This document shows positions 28,481 to 35,981 of a stretch of DNA of 64,000 nucleotides, in pieces. The notes under the pieces were generated by a model, which was not told the DNA's origin, did no database searches, and saw nothing but the letters and a program-made list of their open reading frames with translations. This DNA is from Jiella endophytica (GTDB lineage Bacteria > Pseudomonadota > Alphaproteobacteria > Rhizobiales > Rhizobiaceae). The stretch is from assembly GCF_004519335.1 (NCBI RefSeq), contig NZ_SOZD01000003.1, forward strand, positions 1 through 64,000, written 5' to 3'. A program made the translations under genes and the position numbers. Each line of letters starts with the position of its first letter. Position 1 is the first letter of the stretch.

Positions 28481-28903
28481 TCAGTTCGGCGCTCGGACGG
28501 TCCAGGTCCGGTCGATGCCCGGGTCGCGCCAGGCGACGGTGGTGTCCACCATGATCTTGCGATCGCCGAAGGTGACATTGCGCGGATTTTCCCCGCCGAT
28601 ATCGGCCGAACCATCGAAGCGGTAGCCGCCGCCCTCCCGCCGGAACAGTGCTGCCTCCAGGACGACACCCTCCCCCGGTTTCTGATAACGGCCGTGCTGC
28701 GGCTTTTCGTAGTAGTAGAACGCGACGGCATCGGCCGCGCCATCTCCCGAATAGTCCCCGTAGAAGATGCAGGTCCGGCGCTCGCTCCCCATCTGGGACA
28801 GCCAGTGCTGCTTGATGAAGCTGGCGGCCGGGCCGGCATCCTCGCAGGCGGCCAGAGCCGGCGTGCCGAAAATCACAAGCATGAAGAGAATGAGAAGGCG
28901 CAT
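28481..28903 (-). CDS. Secreted hypothetical protein
   Basis: Not recognised. The 140-residue protein has a signal peptide (MRLLILFMLVIFGTPALAAC, cleavage after ALA) and a small soluble domain with FIKQHWLSQM, CIFYGDYSGDGAADAVAFYY and a Gly-rich middle. The segment YGDYSGDGAADA resembles an FG-GAP/EF-hand-like acidic loop, which might bind Ca2+, but this is weak. It is transcribed convergently with pth (37-bp spacer) and divergently from ychF. Confidence 0.65.
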   Translation of the reverse strand: MRLLILFMLVIFGTPALAACEDAGPAASFIKQHWLSQMGSERRTCIFYGDYSGDGAADAVAFYYYEKPQHGRYQKPGEGVVLEAALFRREGGGYRFDGSADIGGENPRNVTFGDRKIMVDTTVAWRDPGIDRTWTVRAPN

Positions 28904-29082
28904 GGCAATGGTCCTTTCTCGGTTCGGCGGTCCTGAACGGGACGCCGCGGCGTAACTCTAGCATGCCGGCGCCCGAGCCGGAACACCGATGCTGTTGACC
29001 CCTCGCCCGTTCGGCTGCAAACAGCGCGTCAAGATCAGGCTGCACACGCGGCCGGAACACATCTTTTCCGAAGGACGACCCC

Positions 29083-30186
29083 ATGGGTTTCAGATGCGGG
29101 ATCGTCGGCCTGCCGAATGTCGGCAAGTCGACGCTGTTCAACGCCCTCACCAAGACGGCAGCGGCTGCCGCCGCCAACTATCCGTTCTGCACCATCGAGC
29201 CGAACACCGGCGACGTGCCGGTGCCGGACCCGCGGCTGAAGGCGATCGCCGGCATCGCCAAGTCGGCCAACATCCTGCCGACGCGGATCACCTTCGTCGA
29301 CATTGCCGGCCTCGTGCGCGGGGCGTCGAAGGGCGAAGGCCTCGGCAACCAGTTCCTCGCCAATATCCGCGAGGTCGACGCCATCGTCCATGTGCTGCGT
29401 TGCTTCGAGGACGACGACATCACCCATGTCGAGGGCCGGATCGACCCGGTCGCCGATGCCGAGACGGTCGAGACCGAGCTGATGCTGTCGGATCTCGAAA
29501 GCCTCGAGCGGCGCGTGGTCGGCACCCGCAAGAAGGCGACCGGCAAGGACAAGGAGGCGATCGCCGTCCTGCCCGTCATGGAAAAGGCGCTGGCGGTACT
29601 GAACGAGGGCAAGCCGGTGCGGGTGCTCTTGCCCGAGCTCGACCCGGAAGACCTCAGGATCCTGAAGAACCTCAACCTCCTGACCTCGAAACCCGTCCTT
29701 TACGTCTGCAACGTCGCGGAGGACGACGCGGCCGCCGGCAACGAACATTCCCAGGCGGTCGCGAAAATGGCCGAGGCGCAGGGCGCCAGCACGGTGATCA
29801 TCTCCGCTGCCATCGAGGCGGAGATCGCCCAGCTGCCCGAGGAAGAGGTCGGCGATTATCTCGAAGCCATGGGGCTTCACGAGCCCGGCCTCGACCGCCT
29901 GATCCGCGCCGGCTACGAGCTCCTCGACCTGATCACCTATTTCACCGCCGGGCCGAAGGAGACCCGCGCCTGGACGATCGACAAGGGCACCAAGGCGCCA
30001 CAGGCCGCCGGCGTCATCCACACCGACTTCGAAAAGGGCTTCATCCGCGCGCAGACCATCGCCTATGACGACTTCGTCGCCCTCGGCGGCGAGACCGGCG
30101 CCAAGGAGGCCGGCAAATCCCGCGACGAGGGCAAGGAATATGTCGTTTCGGACGGCGACATCATGAACTTCAAGTTCAACGTCTGA
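29083..30186 (+). CDS. ychF: Redox-regulated ATPase YchF (Obg-family)
   Basis: Translation-factor-class P-loop NTPase that binds ribosomes and, unlike related GTPases, prefers ATP. The 367-residue protein has the P-loop GLPNVGKST (9-17), switch DIAGLVRGASKGEGLGNQFL, and a G4 motif CNVAED in place of NKxD, the change linked to ATP specificity in this family. A coiled-coil insert and a C-terminal TGS domain (AWTIDKGTKAPQAAGVIHTD) complete it. Length and order are standard. Confidence 0.97.
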   Translation: MGFRCGIVGLPNVGKSTLFNALTKTAAAAAANYPFCTIEPNTGDVPVPDPRLKAIAGIAKSANILPTRITFVDIAGLVRGASKGEGLGNQFLANIREVDAIVHVLRCFEDDDITHVEGRIDPVADAETVETELMLSDLESLERRVVGTRKKATGKDKEAIAVLPVMEKALAVLNEGKPVRVLLPELDPEDLRILKNLNLLTSKPVLYVCNVAEDDAAAGNEHSQAVAKMAEAQGASTVIISAAIEAEIAQLPEEEVGDYLEAMGLHEPGLDRLIRAGYELLDLITYFTAGPKETRAWTIDKGTKAPQAAGVIHTDFEKGFIRAQTIAYDDFVALGGETGAKEAGKSRDEGKEYVVSDGDIMNFKFNV

Positions 30187-30369
30187 GGCTTCGCCGCGAT
30201 GGATTGCCGCGCGTCCGACGGGACGCGCTGAAGATGCTCTCACGCGTCGAGCGGGAGCATCGAAGTATTCGATTTTCGGGCCGATGCCGTAGCGACCGCA
30301 CAGCATGTTCCAGCAACCCCATCGAACATGGATCGATTGTCGCCGACGAGGAATGAACCGCGTATCAGT

Positions 30370-30530
30370 CCCCTCATCCTGAGGTGCGAGCGCAGCGAGC
30401 CTCGAAGGGCGAGGGGCTTCGCGCGACCGCAGACGAGCCTGTCAGCGCCCGAAACCGTTCATGCAACCCGCCCTCGCCCTTCGAGGCTCGCCGGTTCGGT
30501 GAACCGGCTCGCGCCTCAGGATGAGGGCGA
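30370..30530. repeat. Paired palindromic repeat, family C
   Basis: A left arm (30370-30413, CCCTCATCCTGAGGTGCGAG onward, through GCCTCGAAGGGCGAG) and an inverted right arm (30470-30530) enclose about 55 bp. The right arm carries an extra inner palindrome (GCCGGTTC/GAACCGGC). It runs into the 3' end of the OsmC-like gene. The remaining 30187-30369 sequence after ychF shows no gene. Confidence 0.75.
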
Positions 30531-31010
30531 CTGCGGCGCAGCGACCACGATCTCGGCCTCGCACGCCACATCGAAATTCACCGAACGGGCGATGAAGCAT
30601 CTGGCATGGGCATCATGGTGGAGCGCCTGCGCCTTGGCGGCGTCGCTCTTTGCCCATATGGTCACCCGCGGCCGGAGAACGACCCGCTCGAAGGCCCCGC
30701 CGCCGTCCTCGCTCTCCCGCATCTCGCCCTCTGCGGCATCCTCATAGGCCATGACGACGACGCCCGCTTCCGCGGCAAGATGCAGGTACCAGAGCTGGTG
30801 GCAGGCCGAGAGGGAGGCGATCAGCATCTCTTCCGGGTTCCAGCGGGCGACATCGCCACGAAAGGCCGGGTCGGCCGAGGCTTCGATCGCCGGCTTGCCG
30901 GGCACGGACAGGCGATGATCGCGCGAGTAACTGCGATAGCTTGCCGTCCCCTCGCCGCGATTGCCGGTCCATTCGAGCCTCACCGAATAGCGGTGGATCC
31001 TGCCGGCCAT
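30516..31010 (-). CDS. OsmC/Ohr-family peroxide-defence protein
   Basis: Predicted thiol-dependent peroxidase-fold protein of the OsmC family. The 164-residue protein has WTGNRGEGTASYRSYSRDH near the N-terminus, the first conserved cysteine region in NPEEMLIASLSACHQLWYLH, and the second cysteine in HDAHARCFIARSVNF. It is the YhfA/OsmC-like subtype instead of classical Ohr. The ATG at 31008-31010 has GGAGGGCAGC. The last four codons and the stop lie within repeat family C, so the repeat has replaced or extended the original C-terminus. Confidence 0.88.
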   Translation of the reverse strand: MAGRIHRYSVRLEWTGNRGEGTASYRSYSRDHRLSVPGKPAIEASADPAFRGDVARWNPEEMLIASLSACHQLWYLHLAAEAGVVVMAYEDAAEGEMRESEDGGGAFERVVLRPRVTIWAKSDAAKAQALHHDAHARCFIARSVNFDVACEAEIVVAAPQSPSS

Positions 31011-31133
31011 GCTGCCCTCCCTTTTCGACGAACCTGGCTCGCGACCTGCCCTTGATGGAACCATCCCGGCAGTGACGCCGGTAACCCTGTCTTGACGGCG
31101 ATGGCGCCGGTGCTTGCACAAGCCGATGAGGCA

Positions 31134-31742
31134 ATGCTTAGTGCCGGCATGATTTTGCCACAATCACGGCAGCCACTACGCCGCCACGCCAATCGTCCCT
31201 CGTTCCGCCCCGCTCTCGGGCTGATGCTGGCGTTGGCGACGATTCCGGTCTCGTCCGCACTCGCGCAGACGCAGGGTCCGGCGCAGTCGCAATCGCAGGC
31301 TCAGGCCAAATTGGAAGACCGCCTGTCGCCCGATGCAGACCCTGCACCAGCGACCACGGTGGCGACTCCCGACAACGAAGCCTCGCTGCAGATTTCGGCG
31401 CCGGAAGCACCGACGCGGCTCACGCTCGTCCTTGCGCCCGCCGCCATCGAGCCCGGCGAACAGGTCTTCATCGATGTCTACCTCATGGCCGTCGATGCGA
31501 ACGGACAGCCGCCCTCACCCGCCGATACCGCCCAGCTTTCCGCGGCCGACGCCAGCCGGCTTGCCGGCACCCTCGCCTTCACCGAGGCGAACGAGGTGGG
31601 CGAGGAAGAGTATTTCGTCGTCAACGTGCCGCCCGGCATGCGCTTTCCGGACGGCGCCGCGGTCGTCACCATCAGGCTGACGGACGGCGCCGCCGTGCAA
31701 GGCTCTGCCGTCGAGCTCCGGTCGGCCACCCTTCTCAGATAG
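31134..31742 (+). CDS. Exported hypothetical protein
   Basis: Not recognised. About 202 residues from the ATG at 31134 (GAGG just upstream); an ATG at 31149 is an alternative. An Arg-rich n-region leads to a hydrophobic core LGLMLALATIPVSSALAQ with likely cleavage after ALA. A Gln/Ala-rich low-complexity stretch (TQGPAQSQSQAQAK) follows, then a beta-rich domain of about 100 residues (LTLVLAPAAIEPGEQVFIDV, EEYFVVNVPPGMRFPDGAAV). The pattern suggests a periplasmic beta-sandwich. It is convergent with the phosphatase gene, 9 bp apart. Confidence 0.6.
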   Translation: MLSAGMILPQSRQPLRRHANRPSFRPALGLMLALATIPVSSALAQTQGPAQSQSQAQAKLEDRLSPDADPAPATTVATPDNEASLQISAPEAPTRLTLVLAPAAIEPGEQVFIDVYLMAVDANGQPPSPADTAQLSAADASRLAGTLAFTEANEVGEEEYFVVNVPPGMRFPDGAAVVTIRLTDGAAVQGSAVELRSATLLR

Positions 31743-31751
31743 ATGCTCCGG

Positions 31752-32639
31752 TCACTGGCCGCTGGTCGGCGTCCAGGGCTGCAGCGCCTTCACCTTCATC
31801 TTGCGCTTCTCGTCATTCGAAAGCTTGAAGTCGTCGCCATAGGCCGAGGATTCCCACGAGCCGTAGGTCGGGTTGGCCAGCATGAACCAGTCCTTGCCGA
31901 AATGGTCCTTCATCTTGTCGAAGGCCGCCTCGCGCTCGTCGATCGAGCCTTCCGCCTCGCTGGTGAAGTCGTTGAAATTGTCGCCGAACAGCGCGACCAC
32001 CCGGTAGTCCTTGGCGACGAAGTCGCGGCGGGTCTTCTTGTCGGAAGTCCAGTCGGGTTTTTCGTCGCGCATCAGGAAGGTGTCGACATTGCCGCCCATC
32101 GGATAGCCGAGCGCCTTCATGTTGGCTTTCGTCGCCTCTTCCTGGCCGGCCTTGCGATTGGTGACGTAGAAGATCTTCACGCCCTTCTCGTCGGCATATT
32201 TCAGATAGTCGAGCGAGCCGGGCACGGCCTTGGCCTTTTCGGCCTTGGTCCACTCGTCCCAGGTCTTCGAGGAATAGTCGCTGTTGGTGGTGACGAGGCC
32301 CGATTCATAGGCCGAGTTGTCGATCACCGTCTCGTCGAGGTCGAGGATGACCGCCGGTGGCAGGTCGCCGGCATCGCTCTGGTCCATCGCGCTGGCGGTC
32401 TTGTCGGCCAGTTCCTCGTCCAAGCGGATCTTGCCGAGAGCGAAGACCGCCATGGAATTGGCCTTGTATTCCACCGAGCGCTGCATCCACAGCGTCGCAT
32501 TGAGAAGATCGTTCGCGCCGGTCATCGCCGCCTCGGGCTTGGCCGTCGCGTCCTCGGCGAGCACCGGCGCGGCCAGCACGACGGCGAGGACGAGGCCGCC
32601 CCCCGCGAGACATTCGGACAGGGAGGCGTGCTTGAACAT
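31752..32639 (-). CDS. HAD-type acid phosphatase / 5'-nucleotidase, lipoprotein e(P4) family
   Basis: Periplasmic class B/C-like acid phosphatase that removes phosphate from nucleotides such as NMN. The 295-residue protein has a signal peptide (core LAGGGLVLAVVLAAPVLA, cleavage before EDATA) and no lipobox cysteine at the cleavage site, unlike Haemophilus e(P4). HAD motif I is ILDLDETVIDNS at about 98-109, motif II is IFYVTNRK, and the acidic motif is LFGDNFNDF. The start at 32637-32639 has AAGGAG; in-frame codons upstream are unlikely. Confidence 0.88.
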   Translation of the reverse strand: MFKHASLSECLAGGGLVLAVVLAAPVLAEDATAKPEAAMTGANDLLNATLWMQRSVEYKANSMAVFALGKIRLDEELADKTASAMDQSDAGDLPPAVILDLDETVIDNSAYESGLVTTNSDYSSKTWDEWTKAEKAKAVPGSLDYLKYADEKGVKIFYVTNRKAGQEEATKANMKALGYPMGGNVDTFLMRDEKPDWTSDKKTRRDFVAKDYRVVALFGDNFNDFTSEAEGSIDEREAAFDKMKDHFGKDWFMLANPTYGSWESSAYGDDFKLSNDEKRKMKVKALQPWTPTSGQ

Positions 32640-32908
32640 CGAAGGCTCCTTGCGGGGGATGACGGTCAAATCCTGAGGTCCTGCTGCAATGATATGAAGT
32701 CGCAACTTTCACTGGAACAGTTTCGCCGCGAAAAGGCTCCCGGCCGAAACAGGTTTCCCTCCTCAAAGTCTGTTGATGGCTTCTCATGCCGCAGTGCGGC
32801 GAATATGCTGGCGCGTGGTCTTTCGGCTCCGGCATTGGCTGTGCGGTCGCCACGCGCGATCCGACATGTCGCAATCGGACCACCTTTTTAACGACAGGAA
32901 CTCTCCCT

Positions 32909-33364
32909 TTGCGGACCTATGAAGATTTCACCGCCGGGCTGGAGATCCCGCTCGGCCCTTATGTCGCCGATCGCGACGACATGATCGCCTTTGCCCGGGA
33001 GTTCGACCCCCAGCCCTTCCATCTCGACGACGCGGCCGGCGGCGCCAACGAGCTCGTCGGCTCGCTGACGGCTTCGGGATGGCACAGCTGCGCCATGCTG
33101 ATGCGGATGATGGCCGACGGCTTCATCAACGATTCCAGCTCGCAGGGCTCGCCCGGCGTCGATTTCGTCAACTGGAAGGCGCCGGTGCGTCCCGGCGATA
33201 CGATCACCGGCAGGGTCCGGGTGCTGTCGCGCCGGCTGTCGGGCAAGCGCCCCACCCTCGGCATCGCCAAGATCGGCGCGACGCTCGAGAATCAGGACGG
33301 CGTCACCGTGCTCGAGACCGAATACACGCTGCTGCTTCTGACCCGGGAAGGCGTCGCCGCATGA
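32909..33364 (+). CDS. MaoC-like hotdog dehydratase (1)
   Basis: A 151-residue single-hotdog MaoC-like protein, related to (R)-specific enoyl-CoA hydratases. Visible are YEDFTAGLEIPLGPY, FAREFDPQPFHLDD (hydratase active-site region) and LTASGWHSCAMLMRM. No ATG fits; the TTG at 32909 is chosen because AGGA lies nine bases upstream and the conserved domain starts right there. Its stop overlaps the start of the second MaoC gene (ATGA), so the two probably form a heterodimer or are coupled. Confidence 0.85.
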   Translation: MRTYEDFTAGLEIPLGPYVADRDDMIAFAREFDPQPFHLDDAAGGANELVGSLTASGWHSCAMLMRMMADGFINDSSSQGSPGVDFVNWKAPVRPGDTITGRVRVLSRRLSGKRPTLGIAKIGATLENQDGVTVLETEYTLLLLTREGVAA

Positions 33365-33831
33365 GCTTCTGGGACAGTTTCGTCATCGGCGAGCCGATCG
33401 TTCTCGGCTCGCACCGCTTCACCGCCGAGGAAATCGTCCGCTTTGCGGAAAAATACGATCCCCAGCCGTTCCATTTGGACGCCGAGGCGGCGAAGGCCTC
33501 GGTTCTCGGCGGGCTTTGCGCCTCCGGCTGGCACACGGCCGCCGCCTGCATGCGGCTGAATGTCGAATATCGCTACGCCAGGCTGCGCGAATGGGTCGAG
33601 GCCGGCAATCCGACACCGCGCATCGGCCCCTCGCCCGGCTTCAAGAACATGCGCTGGCGAAAGCCGGTCTATGCCGGCGACACGGTGACCTTCACCCAGA
33701 CCGTCACCGGCAAGCGCGTCTCGGAAAAACGGCCCGGCTGGGGGGTTCTCAGCTTCAACACGAGCGGGAAGGACCAGGACGGCGTCGAGGTCTTCTCCTT
33801 CGACGGCGTGGTTTTCCAGGGAACCGACTGA
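33361..33831 (+). CDS. MaoC-like hotdog dehydratase (2)
   Basis: Second 156-residue MaoC-type hotdog protein, coupled to the first by a 4-bp overlap. It has FWDSFVIGEPIVLGSHRFTA, FAEKYDPQPFHLDAEA, LCASGWHTAAACMRL and GFKNMRWRKPVYAGDTV. The substrate is unknown; acyl-CoA or acyl-ACP intermediates are expected from the family. The tandem pairing suggests duplication and a two-hotdog functional unit. Confidence 0.87.
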   Translation: MSFWDSFVIGEPIVLGSHRFTAEEIVRFAEKYDPQPFHLDAEAAKASVLGGLCASGWHTAAACMRLNVEYRYARLREWVEAGNPTPRIGPSPGFKNMRWRKPVYAGDTVTFTQTVTGKRVSEKRPGWGVLSFNTSGKDQDGVEVFSFDGVVFQGTD

Positions 33832-33966
33832 CTCGAAACAGACTCGAAACACAACCCGAAATCGCAACGAAACGCGCCGGCGTTATTGCAACGTCGGCCG
33901 AACGGTTCCGTAGGCGAACTTGCCCGGAAGACCCGTTGGTTTCGGCTGTCTTCGAGATCCAGACCC

Positions 33967-34368
33967 ATGCGCAACATCGACAAGATCTATGTCGCCAGCG
34001 GATTCGGCTGGCTGATCTTCTCCGCCGGGTTCGGCACGTGGCTCGGCGCGAGCGGCCACTTCAACTTCGCCGAATCCCATGCCCATATCGGCCTGCTCGG
34101 CTTCGTCGCCTCGCTGCTCTTCGGCCTCGTCCATCGCTGCTGGCCGGAGCTGCGGCAGCGGCTGCTCTCGACCATCCAGTTCGCCGTCTACGAGATCGGC
34201 ACGATCGTGCTCCTCGCCGGCAAGATCATGGTGGACGCGACCGGCACGCCCAACCTGCTTCTGATGATCGGCGCGCCGATCGTCATCGTCGGCGTGCTCC
34301 TGTTTCTCTGGCTGTTCCTCGCTTCCCCCGAGCAAAAGAGGACGCCGGAGCTGGTGCCTGCGGAATAA
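33967..34368 (+). CDS. Four-TM membrane protein with HAHIGLLG motif
   Basis: A 133-residue protein with about four hydrophobic helices: IYVASGFGWLIFSAGFGTWL, HIGLLGFVASLLFGLVHR, YEIGTIVLLAGKIM, and LLLMIGAPIVIVGVLLFLWL. The ESHAHIGLLGF segment resembles the haem-ligand helix of haem-copper oxidase subunit I-like small membrane proteins found in alphaproteobacteria. Function is unknown. ATG at 33967; it is followed by a strong hairpin and is convergent with the helicase gene. Confidence 0.7.
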   Translation: MRNIDKIYVASGFGWLIFSAGFGTWLGASGHFNFAESHAHIGLLGFVASLLFGLVHRCWPELRQRLLSTIQFAVYEIGTIVLLAGKIMVDATGTPNLLLMIGAPIVIVGVLLFLWLFLASPEQKRTPELVPAE

Positions 34369-34394
34369 TCCCCCGAAGTCCCCGCACCACCAAG

Positions 34395-34426
34395 AAGGCC
34401 TCGACCGTCCCCCCGGTCGGGGCCTT
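34395..34426. terminator. Hairpin terminator, probably bidirectional
   Basis: A 13-bp stem (AAGGCCTCGACCG with its complement, one T-G pair) around TCCCCC, between convergent genes. It is followed by GCCGTTTTCG in the plus direction; the T-run is weak. Confidence 0.6.
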
Positions 34427-34474
34427 CGCCGTTTTCGGGCCGCGTCTCGCGCAAGGCGCAGAAGACCGAGCGCC

Positions 34475-35605
34475 TCAGCGAACGACGGTCAGCTTCTCCG
34501 CCGCCCGGGTGATCGCCGTGTAGAGCCAGCGCTCGCGGGTGTCGCGAAAGGCGAAGCTCTCGTCGAACAGCATGACGTCGTTCCATTGCGAGCCTTGAGC
34601 CTTGTGGACGGTCAGCGCGTAGCCATAGTCGAAGTCGTCGAAGCGCTTCTTCGTCGACCAGGGAACGTCGGCGTCGGGATCCTCGAAGGCCTGCTTCAGC
34701 AGGCGGATCTTCGCGGCGCCCTGGTCGATGTCGTCGTCGTCCGGCTTGACGATCAGGTTGACGCCGGGCTTCGCCGTCTCCCTCGAAGCGGTCATCACCT
34801 GCCAGAGCGAGCCGTTGAGGAGGCCCTTGGGCGGGTCGTTCCTGAGGCACACCAGCTTGTCGCCGGCCTGGGGCAGCGGCCCCTCGAAGCCTTTCAGCTG
34901 GCGCAGGCGGGCATTGTAGCGCCGGCGCGTCCGGTTGGTACCGACGAGCACCTGGTCGGCGGCGAGCACTTGTTCCGTCTCGACATCGCGCTTCGAGATC
35001 ACCTGCGCCGTCGGGCCGTAGTCGCCATACATCAGCTCGCGGCCCTCGCGCACCGCCAGCGCCATCTCGATGATCGGATTGTCCCGCGCCTGGCGGTGGA
35101 TCTCGGTGAGCAGGAAATCGGGCTCGGCCTCGGTGAAGAAGCCGCCGCCGGACACCGGCGGCAGCTGGCCGGGATCGCCGAGAACGAGGATCGGCGTGCC
35201 GAAGGACATCAGATCGCGGCCGAGCGCCTCGTCGACCATCGAGCATTCGTCGACGACGACGAGCTTGGCCTTGGCGACCGGGCTCTGGCGGTTGAGCGAA
35301 AAGGTCGGCGAAACGCGCGAGGTGCCGCTGGTCTCGTCCGAAACGGTCTCCTCGCCGCGCGGCCGGTAGATCAGCGAATGCAGCGTCCGGGCCGACTTGG
35401 CACCCTTCGTGCGCAGGACCTGTGCCGCCTTGCCGGTGAAGGCGGCGAACTGCACGGCGCCGTCGATCCCTTCGGCGAAATGCCGGGCGAGCGTCGTCTT
35501 GCCGGTGCCGGCATAGCCGAACAGGCGGAAGATCGGCTGGTTGCCATGGTCGAGCCAGTCGGCCACCGCCTTGAGGGCGTCGTCCTGTTGCGGCGTCAGT
35601 TTCAC
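34475..35605 (-). CDS. RecD/Dda-like superfamily 1 DNA helicase
   Basis: A 376-residue P-loop ATPase of the SF1B helicase group. The Walker A motif is GYAGTGKTT (30-38), Walker B is VVVDECSMVD, motif III is LVLGDPGQLPPV, and the UvrD_C2-type motif is ALTVHKAQGSQW near the C-terminus followed by LYTAITRA. The length matches small RecD2/Dda-like enzymes lacking RecBC partners. The start is GTG at 35603-35605 with GGGAG eight bases upstream; longer in-frame extensions are Arg-rich and look non-coding. Confidence 0.9.
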   Translation of the reverse strand: MKLTPQQDDALKAVADWLDHGNQPIFRLFGYAGTGKTTLARHFAEGIDGAVQFAAFTGKAAQVLRTKGAKSARTLHSLIYRPRGEETVSDETSGTSRVSPTFSLNRQSPVAKAKLVVVDECSMVDEALGRDLMSFGTPILVLGDPGQLPPVSGGGFFTEAEPDFLLTEIHRQARDNPIIEMALAVREGRELMYGDYGPTAQVISKRDVETEQVLAADQVLVGTNRTRRRYNARLRQLKGFEGPLPQAGDKLVCLRNDPPKGLLNGSLWQVMTASRETAKPGVNLIVKPDDDDIDQGAAKIRLLKQAFEDPDADVPWSTKKRFDDFDYGYALTVHKAQGSQWNDVMLFDESFAFRDTRERWLYTAITRAAEKLTVVR

Positions 35606-35981
35606 GCGCGTGTCTCCCGTCGCTCGCTCTGTCACTTCCTGCCGGGTCGCAACCCGGCCTGCCGCTCTTTCGCCGCTCGCCCGAATGGCGCGGCGCGGCC
35701 CCCTCCGGCCGGATGCCGGCGACAGCGCCGGGGCCACGGCCGAGCCGAGACCTTCTTGGAGGAAGCGGTCCTGCGCGAGATGTTCGACCGGTCGATGAAA
35801 ACGCGGTCGTCGGCGTCATCGGTCGCAGGAATTGGCGGCAGGATCAAGCGCCGAGGCGCGATCGCGCGTCGGCAGGGCGGCCTATCCACGCCTGATGCAT
35901 GGCAGGTCGAACGCCTCGCCCCTTGGTCGGCCCGAAAACCGGGATCGATGTCCGGTAAGCGCGATGCGCAGGAGCAAAGAT
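35606..35981. other. Gap between kinase and helicase genes
   Basis: 376 bp with no gene that can be supported; short open frames here look like GC-rich noise. Confidence 0.4.
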
